Positions 46,352-57,596 are shown, numbered from the stretch's first letter. The stretch is 64,000 nt of DNA from Leptasterias polaris (GCA_037783415.1 JAZGTN010000028.1:4164501-4228500), one strand, 5' to 3'. Notes: a model not told the origin generated them from the sequence alone. Numbers and translations: made by a program.

Positions 46352-48239
46352 ATTAATATTGATTTGCATTGGCCAATTTAATAGACTTAAAATTTTAAAT
46401 ACAATGTACAAAATTGTTAATTCTCATTCAGTTGAAGTAGGCAACAGTAATTTGAATTGTTTTCAAATGCCATTTCTTCAGCTTTGACATTACCTATTTT
46501 ACAGACAGGAACAATTCTCTGGAATTAGTACAAACAATTCCTTTCTACTCATTGAACTTTCAGATTGAAACTGAAGAAACTACCAATCCTGTACTTTGTG
46601 CTTTTTTGGGGGGGGGGGGGGGGGTTGAGGTTCCCTAGTGCTAACAAAATTGTACATGTATATGTCTATGCCAGTCTCACAGGTTTTACATACAGTGCCA
46701 AAGAAAAATATGTACAGTACTTTTTTCTTTATGCCAATCTCATTTAATTGACACTTGAAGAAGCTTCCTCAATGCTAATTGATTTAATTTAAATTGATCA
46801 GTAAAACCACAGAAACTTGCTGGTTTTGAGGGATATTAAAATGTTGACAAAAGTAAACAATTATGTTGTTATAAAAATAGCAGAGGAATTTTCTTTTTCA
46901 AGTGACAGTGATGTTATTCTAAAACAAAAAGTAAGATCACAAACCTGTAAATACACAGACAGTTAGTAATGTTATACCCATTACTCGACAATTCATTCAT
47001 CATGATAGCGCTGGTATTTCGATACAGCGCCCATTTGAATGGTAATGGGGGCAAATCAAAACTTGCACTCAAAAGCTACTGATTAATGTAAATTCACACA
47101 GATTGGTTTTACGCTCAAACTCAATTTGCATTCAAATGACTGCTGTATAAAAAATGCTGGTGCTATTTTATTGAAACAAAGAAGTTGTTGAATAACTACG
47201 CATGTCTGTTTTTACAGATTTGTTCTTTGTGATTTAAACAAAATAAAAAATTAGGGAGCATCTCAAAAGTCTGACCAGTAGTTCTAATTGGATCAGGTAA
47301 GCATTCCAGCACGTGGACTGGCCTGTTAGATCACTGGAACATTCCAAATGCATATTCACTTGTGTAGGATTGTTCCCAAAGTTAGTCACAATGTCGCAGT
47401 CCAGCAGAATGTTATGGCGACCCACTGGATTACCTACAAAAACATTCTTTTGTGCTTAAAAGTTGCCTGGCTTTTGAGACGCTCCCTACTGGTGTTAGGT
47501 TTTGAGATATGATTGTAAACACTGTTAATTGCTGATGGAAATTATTAATGTGTGCAATATTTGTTCCATTTATTAAACTCTTGATGTTTCAAGATCTGCC
47601 TACCTAAACCTCAGTTGTTCTCTAATGATTTTGTTCAATGTAAGTGTCTATGGAAATTGTGATTTCTTCCTTCCATGTGCTACAGTTAGTTAGTACCTTC
47701 AGTTTATAACCATCACTTAAGATTTCTTTACCCTGTACAGGAAGACCTCTGTACTTTGACGTTTCTGATGATCCCCATATCACCACAGAAATGGAACTCA
47801 AGTTTGCATGTCTCTGGACATGCAGTTCTGGTAGACCTAAAGTTATGTTCGGCAAATTTACATATTATTTTTATACAGATGCCACCCAAAGGGCGTGTAT
47901 TTCCGACATAGGCACACACACACACACACAATTATTCAAAACCCTGCCTTGTGTGGACCTCTTTTGTTCTCAGGTCCACACTTCGTATGTAATGCTTACT
48001 CACCACCCCCCCCCCCCCCCTTCTAAATTGTGTGTGTGCTCAATAACTCAAGAAGGACTTGACATATATCAACTCCAAACTTGGTGTGTGGATTGGTCTT
48101 AGATCACCAAGAAGCCTATTGTTTTGGATCACCAAGGTCAACATTTTAAGACACGGATTGGCTTGCAGGGCATCTGTGTTTATGAAACACAACTTTTCAA
48201 TTTTTTTTTTAATGGAAAACATTAATTTTTTAAATTGTA
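46352..48239. other. Interior of the 5.4-kb element, no gene recognised
   Basis: Contains a G run at about 46607-46623, (CA)n at 47910-47929 and a C run near 48005-48020. No domain-bearing ORF. Probably deleted remains of the element's interior. Confidence 0.4.
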
Positions 48240-48653
48240 CTAATTTTTGGTCTTAATTTTATCCATAAATTCTAGGATTTCATTTTTACGGATAAAACTA
48301 ATAAACATGTATTTTCCGTATTTGTACAGAATAAATTTTATGTTAACCCTGTAAAAATACAATATAATCCGTATTTTATTTTTACGGACAATATTTGTTC
48401 GCCATATTTGTACGGAATTATACCATTCATTCCGTAAAAATATGGATTTTCTTTTTACGGACAAATTTTTTTTGTCGCATTTATACGGAACTAATTTCTA
48501 GGTAATTCCGTTAAAAATACAGTTTTTCTCCGTAATTTTCAAATAATTCCGTTAAAAAAGAATCCCTAAACTTAACGGAACTTTTAAAAAGTTCCGGTAA
48601 TTTTGCTGCCGGAACTTTTTCCGTAAAATAACAGATTTTTTTTTTACAGTGTA

Positions 48654-48878
48654 GATAGTTCCCAGTAGACGCCATCTTTACGGGCAACTCGCATTTTGGA
48701 TTGCAGGCGCGTCAAGCGCTCAAATTATTAACGCAGCCGCGTCGTTCACTAATAACCAATCACGCAATGAGTTTTGTGAAATGTGCGCGTGCTGCACGCC
48801 GTTCTCACGCGTAACGCATGACTGTGTGTTCCAAATTGCCCGTAAAGATGGCCGGTTTACGTCATATTGCAACCTATC
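48654..48878. mobile_element. Small fold-back MITE next to the 5.4-kb element
   Basis: The inverted pair GCCATCTTTACGGGCAA at 48671-48687 and 48836-48852 defines the arms. Short outer inverted words GATAG / CTATC lie at the borders, and TA sits on both sides. Non-coding. Confidence 0.55.
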
Positions 48879-49109
48879 TATACGTTGTCGTCTCCCGCTA
48901 ACCATTTTATGATTACACCAGGTTCGATTGATTCGTCTCAAGTCGGTCTCAAACAGTCATCCAGCTGCATTAAGTATAGAAGATGCCCAATCATTCGAGT
49001 ATACGTTGTCGTCTCCCGCTAACAATTTTATGATTACACCAGGTTCGATTGATTCGTCTCAAGTCGGTCTCAAACAGTCATCCAGCTGCATTAAGTAGAA
49101 GATGCCCAC
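48879..49109. repeat. 121-bp tandem duplication, first copy interrupted by the 43265-48878 insertion
   Basis: Copy 2 (48990-49109) starts ATCATTCGAGTATACGTTG. Copy 1 is split: ATCATTCGAGTATA at 43251-43264 and TATACGTTG onward at 48879-48989. Copies differ by a C/A change (TAACCATT / TAACAATT) and a 2-bp TA indel. Confidence 0.85.
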
Positions 49110-50476
49110 AAACGATGTAAATCCATCTCTTAAAATAACCACTGTCTATTTCATATTAAAATAATTCGACGGTCAAAATTAATTGATTCATAAGTGTACA
49201 CCTTGGCTTTGAAACGATATTATTGCCCTTTATTGCATCACACAATGGTGTGCTTTCCGCTTCATTGTTTCAAGGGAATATTGCAAGCTTTGGTTTGAAT
49301 GGAACACAGTTTAGAACGAAAGTAACTAAGTATCTTAGAATCAAAAGGGCCGACCTAAGAGCATATCCATCTCGAATACTCAACAAGAAGGATGTCTTAT
49401 TTGTTCACTTCGCAGGTCAATACATGCTCTCAGGGATCAAACGTTTACTGTACAGTTGTCTTTGATCGCAAGCGAAGGCATTGTTAATGGGTTATATTTT
49501 GTTTTCTCTTACTCTTACTTAGAAAGTAGACTTGCTGTTAAGAAAAAGAGCTATATTGGCGGCACGATATAGAGGCTACACACTGTGTGGTTGATCATAG
49601 ACATAAACAATGTGATTGGTTGCGGTAACTTCAAAACCAGCCTTTTCCTTACCACCCCATGACAGCTTAAAAAAAAAAAAAAATGCTGTAGGAAAGTCAA
49701 GTTCAATAAGACAAAAACGCTGTTCCATTAGCGAAACTGCTTCTTTCTAAAAGACTTTTTAAAAGATGGTTACCTGTTCCATTATTTTTGTAAAGACTTA
49801 ATATGTTTTTAAAATGCTTTTTTAACTGACCTTGGCGATTGTACATAAGGCTATACATGAAGTTTATTTCTAGTAATTTTAAGTACCGAGTGATATATTT
49901 ATTTCTTTATTTGATGGGCCAATGTATTCAATTAGAGCCTGAACAAGATTTTACCTTGTCTTAATTGAATTACAGTTGAACATGGTGAAAGGACTACCCT
50001 TCTAAACTAGACGTGAGCTCTGCGACAACGTGGGAGGTTGAAATGAAATGTGGTATTACCAGTTCATTTTCCAGCGGTTTTATACATCTCTACATCTCGA
50101 AATGCGTGTCCAATTGTACAAATTTGAAGAACAGCATTAAACGGATCTAAAGCAATGGGTTTATATGATTCTTTAACTTTGAAGATGGCTTAGAAATGGG
50201 TCGACTTCTGTCAGACTGTCACGGCCCCGCTCAATCTTCAGTCGCGTGTCTTTGAATTACTTCAATCTTTTCAAGCGCACATTTTCGCAACAACAAAAAA
50301 ACACTAAGTGATTCAAAAGTTTAAACTTGTTTAAGACCGTCATTCTCAAAGTTGTATTTTTCATACGACATTAATTTTTAGTAAACTTAAGTCTGTAACA
50401 GCAAGTAAACTGAATTGATTCAATCTAATATGCATTGAAATTAATGCCGGTTTGTACTTCCTTCGTTATCAATATC
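49110..50476. other. Intergenic, nothing recognised
   Basis: No gene, RNA or repeat was assigned. ORFs are short and featureless. Confidence 0.35.
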
Positions 50477-52437
50477 CAGGGGCGGATCCAGGATTTTCCA
50501 AACGGAGGGGGGGGGGGGGGGGGGGCGTGAAATTTACCAAGCAGCAAATGGTGAATGCAATTTGTGGCTCCTACGAGCGCGTAACGCGAGGCCCTTACGG
50601 CATGGGCCGGTTCCGGGGCCCGCTTAAATGCTCCGAAACAGTTAGGATTCTAGATGCTCTGTGGTGCGATCTCATGCAATATCTGACCACTTTTGTTTTA
50701 GCAAGATCATCATTAAAACTTAATTTTCGAGTTGGGAGTCATTGATTTGAATCAGCCATCCTGAGTTTATAAAAATCAAAATGCAGGCTACAAATACTTA
50801 CTCAGGGGGAAAAACTGTTGGGTGAGACAAACGATAGTGCAATTTTTAATATAATTAACCAAATAGTGTCTCTTTGTCTATAATTTTTCACATACTTGAG
50901 GATTCGAATGTGACACAAAATATGTTACTACTGATAAGAACAAGTCAGTGACAGCGCGATCGAGCAACAATAACATTATATATGTACGACAATGTGAGGG
51001 TAGGCCTATTGGCCTAGCCCCCCCCCCCCTTCCCCAGCCCTGCATCGTATCGGTGTACTATCTGCACAATTGATAATTACTAGTTTAAAAGAAACACAAC
51101 AGATATTAACCCTCTTTCTTGAATACACAACAAATCTGTGATTTTCTGAACAGAGTGAGACACCATGATTATACAATGTTATGTCTTCACGAGCCCCATA
51201 TACATGTAGGGCCAATCCACTTCGTTCGTATCCTTGCCAATTGGGCCTAGCACCATTGCAATCCTATTGTTGTGTCCGATGTAATTTTTAATCCGGGTTA
51301 TAAAACTTATCGATCAAATAATGCTACTGTAGGCCTACTTGTAGAAAGCCCTAATGCTAAACTTTTTCTTTTAAACATCACGGATTTTTGGGGAAAATTG
51401 GATGCCTTTCTAGTCGCGAGAGTGAATTTTTTGATCACGTATTAACAACTTGCGCGAGAACCATACAAGTTGGGTTCCCTGAACAATTTCACAACATTTA
51501 TACGATCTAATGGGGACCAGACTGATTTACATAACGCGCTGAGCATAATATCTTTTGCGCAGACGGGCTTAAGATGCGCACCGCATTACACGTATTTCAC
51601 AAAACCTTGATGGCGCGCTGAGGGAATCAATCTGGTCCCCATTAAATATCAGCAGTTGATCGTATAACTGTTGTGGATTTTTGTGGGAACCTGACAATGG
51701 TTTTCGAGCAAGTTAATAATTAAGTGGGAAAAAAATCACACTCGCGATTCGAAAAGCAAACAATTTTCCCAAAAGATCTGTGATCATTAAAAAGCAATTA
51801 AGCATAAGGGCTTTCTACAAGTACAGTAGCATTTGATCAGTACGTTTCATAACCCGGATTAAAAATAAAATCGGGCACAAAAATAGGAATGCAATGGTGC
51901 TAGAGCCAAGGATACGAAGTGGAATGGCCCTATTCATGGGGCTATGTTTTCACTTTTTTCTTTTCTTATATTAATACTAGTTTCCGAAGTTCGTATTGTA
52001 AAAGTCACATTGTATTTAGCGCGCGCGCGTGCTGACCTCCAGCCAGAAACTTCTTTGCACAATGTACACACACAGGTGGCATGGTCGACTCACGCTGCGG
52101 GTGTATTATCTTCACGCCCCCCGGACCCCGCGCCAGGCATGTGTGTTTCGCGCTTATGTTCAGTGTGTGAGAAAAACACGATGTCCACACAAGTCACACA
52201 GATTCACGTATAATTCCTCATAAGTCAGTGAATTAATAGTGGTCCACAAATGAAACAAAGTGTACGAGGTACAGATTATTAGTAGCTTTAAAAAAAAAAA
52301 AAATAGGTAGGGCCTATGTCATTAACTTTGTCTCTCCCTCATTTTTAATTTTTTATTTTATTTTTTATTTTTATTTTTTTCAACCAAAAGGGGGGGGGGG
52401 GGCGTGCGCCCCCACGCCCCCCCTGTATCCGCCCCTG
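50477..52437. mobile_element. Inverted-repeat region with hAT-like ends CAGGGGCGGAT
   Basis: Left CAGGGGCGGATCCAGGA; right (complement) CAGGGGCGGATACAGG, next to G or C runs on each side (about 50508-50525 and 52391-52402). Such ends are typical of hAT-type MITEs. The flanking 8-mers do not match, so either the duplication has decayed or the ends belong to two elements. Encloses the long palindrome of 51190-51945. Confidence 0.5.
51190..51945. repeat. Long palindrome, arms about 330-345 bp
   Basis: Left arm about 51190-51535, right arm about 51620-51945. Shared in inverted order: CTTCGTATCCTTG, AGCACCATTGCA, TAATCCGGGTTAT, TGCTACTGTA, CTTGTAGAAAGCCC, GGGAAAATTG, ATACGATC, AATGGGGACCAGA. Spacer about 85 bp. 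Moderate divergence between arms. Confidence 0.8.
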
Positions 52438-52488
52438 AATTATCAGGTTCATTTTTAACTGCATTTTTTTCAGTTTTGGTTGTTATTA

Positions 52489-52518
52489 GCTGTTCCGACA
52501 TAGGTCGGAACAGCTATT
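52489..52518. repeat. Perfect 13-bp-arm hairpin
   Basis: TAGCTGTTCCGAC, spacer ATAG, then GTCGGAACAGCTA. Perfect complement. Could be the terminus of a further MITE; no partner end was found. Confidence 0.8.
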
Positions 52519-53000
52519 GTTTTCGTCAAGATTTTCTTATTCTTTGTTTCCACCCAAATCCCATAGCATTTGCACACGTTTTTTGGTTTAAGCCTAATAT
52601 CATAGAGTGTAATACGAAAGAGTTAGATTATTATATCAAATTGAAGCTTAGAACATAAACTTAACTCTAAATGTAATTTTTTTTTAAATTCTTAATTAAT
52701 TAGCCACTTTACAGCGAGGTGAATATTTTATTAGCCAACCTTGTTCGCACCATAGGCCCTATATTTCAAAAAGTGTACCCCCGATCGTCAAACTTTTTTC
52801 AGTTTAGGACTTGTCTTGTGATGTAGATGTGCCTTTTAGCCAAACATTCTCCGCACGTCATCTTGACGTCAGTCGTAGGCGTTTTTTCTTTTTGTGTACA
52901 AACACAAACGATTTGGTGACGTTTACGTGATTCAAAACACAACCATGGCTACAACGCTGTGCTTTTTTGATTAGGTCCAGTCACCTACAATTGATTAGTT
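52519..53000. other. Intergenic, nothing recognised
   Basis: No gene assigned. Confidence 0.3.
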
Positions 53001-53004
53001 ACTC

Positions 53005-53970
53005 TGGAATACGCCGATGATACCACCCTTATCCTGTCAAACTACCGTTCAATTGTTAATTGCTTCAAATTGATCGGGAGATACGAGGAGGTGTCTGGGT
53101 CGAAGCTCAACCAACAAAAATCCCAAGAGCTCTACCTCGGAAGTCGAAGGTGGAAGGGAAAACTGGATGGCCCGGTCGACATAGCCTGGGGCAACTCAGC
53201 CAAAATTATTGCTATAAATTTCGGGAACCAAAATTCAAAGAAACAAGCGTGGGATGGGAAAATTTCCAAAATGGAAAAATCAATTCAAGATTGGGACGAC
53301 TGCGACTTAACCATGAAAGGGGAAGGGTCGCAGTGATAAACGCCTTCATTCTTCCCAAAATGTGGTACTTGGCTGAAGTTGCCCCTCCCCAGAGGAGGGA
53401 AATCAAGAGAATTAACAAACTCATATTCCTATTCATCTGGGGGCACAAAGGTGAATTTGTCGCCCGGAACACCATGTTCCTTCCCACTTCCCGGGGGGGG
53501 GGGGGGGGGGGGGCATGGGTGTAGTAAATATTGAGGACAAAGTGGCTGCTATACAAGGTATGCACATCAAACAAATAATCGGCGAACAATTTGCAAAGTG
53601 GAAAGCTCTGGCCAGGTACTGGTGCGCTTTCTCCTTGCGGGAAATTAAACCAACACTCTTGCGTAGTAATACCCCGCATTGCGACACCCAGCCAGAGTTT
53701 TACGCTTCAGTCCTTAAATCGTTCCGGAACAACAAAAAGCTTGTTCTGGACTGGACAAAAGTGGTACAAAAGACTTACCTTGCATCAATGCTGGAGTCCC
53801 GAAAGACCATACCCAAAATCCAGCGAGACTGCCCAGGAAAATGCTGGCGAGTCGCGTGGGAAAATACATTGTGTAGTGCCAAGCTCCAAAACAGTCATAT
53901 CAGCTTGAATTTCAAGATAGCACATAATGTATTACCTACCTACTACGGAGCCCGGGAGGTGACATGCCAA
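53005..53970 (+). pseudogene. Non-LTR retrotransposon (L1/Tx1-like) ORF2 remnant
   Basis: Plus strand. Starts inside the polymerase domain with EYADDTTLIL (the intact catalytic YADD), then ...VSGSKLNQQKSQELYLGS. A frame change near 53330 leads to GRVAVINAFILPKMWYLAEV and KRINKLIFLFIWGHKGE, the post-catalytic motifs. A run of about 19 G at 53492-53512 causes or masks another frame change, followed by MGVVNIEDKVAAIQGMHIK and downstream ORF2 sequence to 53973. Both ends are missing. The 3' side abuts a minisatellite. Confidence 0.8.
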
Positions 53971-54268
53971 TAATTTTTTTTTCGTTTTCTCGCGGAAATA
54001 ATTTTCCAAAATTCGTTTTCTCGTGGAAATAATTATCACAATTTCGTTTTCCCGCGAAAATAATTTTCCAAGTTTCGTTTTCCCGCGAATTTTTTTTCCA
54101 GAATTTCGTTTTCCCGTGGAAATAATTTTCAGAATTTCGTTTTCCCGTGGAAATAAATTTCAGAATTTCGTTTTCCCGTGGAAATAATTTTCAGAATTTC
54201 GTTTTCCCGTGGAAATAATTTTCAGAATTTCGTTTTCCCGTGGAAATAATTTTCAGAATTTCGTTTTT
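53971..54268. repeat. 31-bp minisatellite, about nine units
   Basis: Consensus within each unit: TTTCGTTTTCCCGTGGAAAT followed by AATTTTCAGAA. The last four to five units are near identical and the first ones diverged. Each unit contains CGTTTTCCCG / CGGGAAAA-like half sites (GTTTTCCCGTGGAAAT is imperfectly self-complementary). Confidence 0.9.
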
Positions 54269-55652
54269 GTTAAACAATGGTACAATAGAATGATACACAG
54301 CAGTGAAAAAAAAACATTCACCAATAACCTGTCGAATAGCACAATAATAGAGGGTCAACAACTATATCACTTAACGTGTACTTGTAATAAGCTATTCAAT
54401 AAAACTATAGCCAATTTCAAAACATCAATTTCTGAGCAATGAATACAAATTTTGTTGTTGTCTTAGAGTGGATTTCTAATACTGCAGTTATATTTACATT
54501 TACCCCATAAAAGACAAGTCAATGCAGTGGTGACCAATATAGATTATGAACCTTTGACAGCACTGTAAATTTAAACGGGAGCCAGACAGCAATCAAAACA
54601 CCCACAATCGAGATTGGTCCCTCTGATCAAATAATTATGCACACTACCTTAACCCAAATCAGCAAGTATTGTAAATTTCCCTTGACTCTACTGTAATAGT
54701 TCTGGCATAAAACTTCAACGTTCTGAACCTCTGTTGATCGTGGTAGTCGGAAATCTCTTGTGTTAAAATTTTCCACTGATGCACAGCAAAAATAACAGTG
54801 TTCATGTAGCGAACGAGCAGTTGATGTCAAGTGTTATTATTTTGTTTAGCTTCCGACGAGATTAAACGGCGAGATTATGTATGTTCACGATGAAAATAGC
54901 TGAGCAAAGCTCTACTCAGAAAACTGTAAATGTTCAAATCACACGGCAAAAATGATGAAACTCCTTCTCATGGGGCTAGTTGATGTCCAGGAAATCAGCT
55001 TGTAATTATCAGGAATCAGCAAAACATCCGAGAAAACATCCGAGAAAACATCCGAGAAAACATCCTGCCGACTACGCTTGTAAGAAGGGGGGCGGCTCGT
55101 GTTCCGAGGTCTAGTGAAGTGTGATGGGGGGTCCAAAGCGGCAGTAAGATTTATAGTTTAAATGACTGAAGTGTGGCACACAGGTTCTGCTTTCTCTCTC
55201 CGCTATGGGTTGTGATCTTTAATTTTTACAACTGAAGTGACCTAACCTGCACAATGGATCTGTTGAAGATTGTGCAGGCGGTAAAGAATACACAAAAATA
55301 CATTAGAACCAAAATATAATCCTCAAGTGTGTCGTATAAAATCCAAGTTACATGCCTTTCAAATACTATTATCTCATTGGTGCATCCATTATAATATAGC
55401 AAATATTAAACTCCAGCTCACTAGTCGACATTATTAAGGGCCTCATATTCTCTCAATATCAATATAAAATCTCAAGTAGACACTACACTTGGATATACTA
55501 ATGGCATAGCAGTACTGGACAATGAGGATATGAGACAAAAACATACATCGTTGAGCGCCCAACTTCACTTACACAACTTTCACACAGAAATACACTCATT
55601 CCCCCAATGTCCAACAGCGCCATTGCCATGCATACATCCGTCCGTCCATAGC
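54269..55652. other. Intergenic; small 12-bp tandem repeat
   Basis: Three units of GAAAACATCCGA at about 55019-55064. No gene was recognised. Confidence 0.45.
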
Positions 55653-55963
55653 AACGTTAAAGATCTACTTCAACGGCACTAAGATAATTTAAACTTTGCC
55701 GAAATCCAATCAATTTGTGTTTCATGATTACGTATATTTCAAAGAAAATCCTTAGCGGTGGTTGCGTAATTAAAAAAATGGGTCATTTTGACCAGCGTTC
55801 AGCAGCTCCTCATAGCGAGTTTTTGGAAACAGCGTGTCACGTGATGAAAATATATCATAGACTTTGATGACGTACATGAGTGGAAACGGCTTGTTTACCC
55901 CCCGCGCAGCGGAGTGTGTTTATTGTACGCGTCTATAGCTATTTTCACGGTAACGAAAACAAA

Positions 55964-56182
55964 ATGTCAGACACAAGCGGATCGTGGGAGGAACATAGTG
56001 TGGACGAAGAAGAATTAGTAAATACATATGATAGTATTGATAGTGAGGATAGCTCTGACAGTTGAGGGAGCTCCTCCGAAGACGAAGAGGGCGTTGATGA
56101 AGCTGGGGGAGTTGCCGAACCATATATATGTAGGTTTGAGCCACTGGCCGCCGAGGATCGCGAACTTATATATTTCCATTAA
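55964..56182 (+). pseudogene. Acidic N-terminus with RFEP motif, one internal stop
   Basis: ATG at 55964; MSDTSGSWEEHSVDEEEL..., then a Ser/Asp/Glu-rich region. TGA at 56063-56065 interrupts a frame that continues GSSSEDEEGVDEAGG...YICRFEPLAAEDREL to TAA at 56180-56182. An acidic leader followed by (Y)xFEP is typical of the N-terminus of P2X7-ballast-like proteins that occur in many copies in invertebrate genomes. The cysteine-rich domain expected next is absent, and a MITE follows 11 bp after the stop. Confidence 0.5.
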
Positions 56183-56192
56183 CGTCAACGTA

Positions 56193-56544
56193 ACAGGGTG
56201 TTTAGATAATCTTCCAAGTTAGCTGGTGGACAGTACAAACGAACTATTCAAACCTAATCTCCCCACTCCAAGCTGTGTACAATTGGGCTTTGTACCATTA
56301 GCATTTGAAATGGCGTTGTAGGAAACAGCATTTATCTAGAAAATTCAAACTGCCAATTAAGCAGTCTCTGTTTTTTATTTAAATGATCTAGTTGTAATAC
56401 ATCTAGGATTCCTCAAAAGGTTAAGAGTACAAACGAGATCTTAACAAAGCCCAATTGTACACAGCTTGGAGTGGGGAGATTAGGTTTGAATAGTTCGTTT
56501 GTACTGTCCACCAGCTAACTTGGAAGATTATCTAAACACCCTGT
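56193..56544. mobile_element. MITE with 101-bp perfect inverted arms
   Basis: Left arm 56193-56293 and right arm 56444-56544 are exact reverse complements over 101 bp, beginning ACAGGGTGTTTAGATAATC. Loop about 150 bp. Perfect arms imply a recent insertion or arm conversion. No clear target duplication was found. Confidence 0.9.
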
Positions 56545-56729
56545 GTTTATGAGCAGATTATCGAAGCCATCAAAGTGCTACCACAAAACACCAGTGCTGA
56601 TGGTGTGAATACCACTGTTTTAATTTTGCATTTTTCACAAACTTGATGTGATATTGTGATGACCAGTTTGAATGAAACCTGTGGCTATTTATTATCAACA
56701 AACATTTAAAACTATTGTATATAGTATTA

Positions 56730-56999
56730 TGTGAAGCATGTGATGGCACTGTAGTTGGCGCTTTCATGGTTGGAATTGACCCTGGCGTAAGCCTGTTGCT
56801 TTAGTTGCGATGTTGAATCCCGACAGTCGTCTGTAAAATGGGCACTACAAATCATTGTCCATTTTGTCAACGTGAAGTTTTTCCGTGTGTTGGTCACGAA
56901 ACCCACCCCCTTCTCTGGACAGGATCTCTTGGAAATCGGTAAAAAACTCACATCTGGATTCTTATTTGTGTTCCGAGTACATCCACCGACAGCACATGA
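56730..56999 (-). pseudogene. THAP zinc-finger remnant, frameshifted
   Basis: Minus strand from about 56996: CAVGGCTRNTNKNPDVSF (first two THAP cysteines), then after a 1-nt shift at a T-run RFPRDPVQRRGWVS, then after a second shift TRKNFTLTKWTMICSAHFT (the second Cys-His pair, with the conserved W). C2CH order and spacing fit a THAP DNA-binding domain. THAP domains occur in P-element-type transposases and in host proteins derived from them. No downstream transposase was found. Confidence 0.75.
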
Positions 57000-57405
57000 G
57001 TTCAGGACGGTAAATTATCTCGTCTTAACTTGGTGAATGTCTTCGAATAATGAGATCATCATACATAGTTACCGTGTAAACACACGACACCTCGCTACTT
57101 CCTGGTTTCCCGTCCCAACAAGTACGTTATCATTCGCTGGTTCACGCACGTATCCTATAGTGGGTTTGTGGTGCGCGTAAATGCAAGTGCTATAGTATTG
57201 GACAAGCACAGTGCCTATGGAGGGAGCCATGGAAGCGCGCGAGTTTTTAAAAACACCAAGAAAGGTTTAATTTTTTCAGTTAAAATTACGAAAAAAATAT
57301 TGGTGTAAAACAATCCAATCTACAAATTCAGAATACTTAATAACATTACGTATGAGATTAAGAAATCTGTTTTATTTCTCAATTATCGTTGAAGTAGATC
57401 TTTAA

Positions 57406-57596
57406 CATTAACTCACACGCCTACGCGTGTACCGTGTACCGTGTACCGTGTACAGCAACACTAACCAACACACGTGTATTGCATCCATAAAGTGTCACCT
57501 CATTTTCGTGACCTAACACAAGTTTTCCAATCGTAAAATTACACATTTTAGGCAACGGAATTCCCAAAATCTACAACACAATATGAATCTATAACT
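57406..57596. other. Flank of the array; GTGTACC short tandem
   Basis: About four units of GTGTACC at 57426-57452. No gene. Confidence 0.5.

Larger units (their letters stand above)
43265..48651 (+). mobile_element. 5.4-kb element with CACTGTAA ends and subterminal ACGGA palindromes
   Basis: Left end CACTGTAAGAAAT with TCCGTATTTTTACGGA; right end (complement) CACTGTAAAAAAAAAATC with TTTTACGGA. Clusters of CCGTAAAAATACGG-like palindromes lie within about 120 bp of the left end and about 400 bp of the right end. TATA precedes the left end and TA follows the right. It encloses a broken spliced gene (43840-46351). End sequence and subterminal repeats resemble CACTA-type elements; assignment is inference. 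Confidence 0.7.
55653..57405. mobile_element. Possible THAP/FEP-motif element bounded by a 20-bp inverted repeat
   Basis: GTTAAAGATCTACTTCAACG at 55653-55672 is inverted exactly at 57386-57405. Between lie an acidic ORF with an FEP motif (plus strand) and a THAP-finger remnant (minus strand), tail to tail. Homology beyond the 20-bp ends is weak, and no target duplication was seen, so the element is tentative. Confidence 0.4.

Noticed and set aside
50477..52437. Complete hAT element with target duplication
   Set aside because: Ends look right, but the 8 bp on the two sides do not match, so only an inverted-repeat region with hAT-like ends is claimed.
53971..54268. CRISPR-like array of repeats
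   Set aside because: Units are contiguous at a 31-bp period with no unique spacers; eukaryotic minisatellite.
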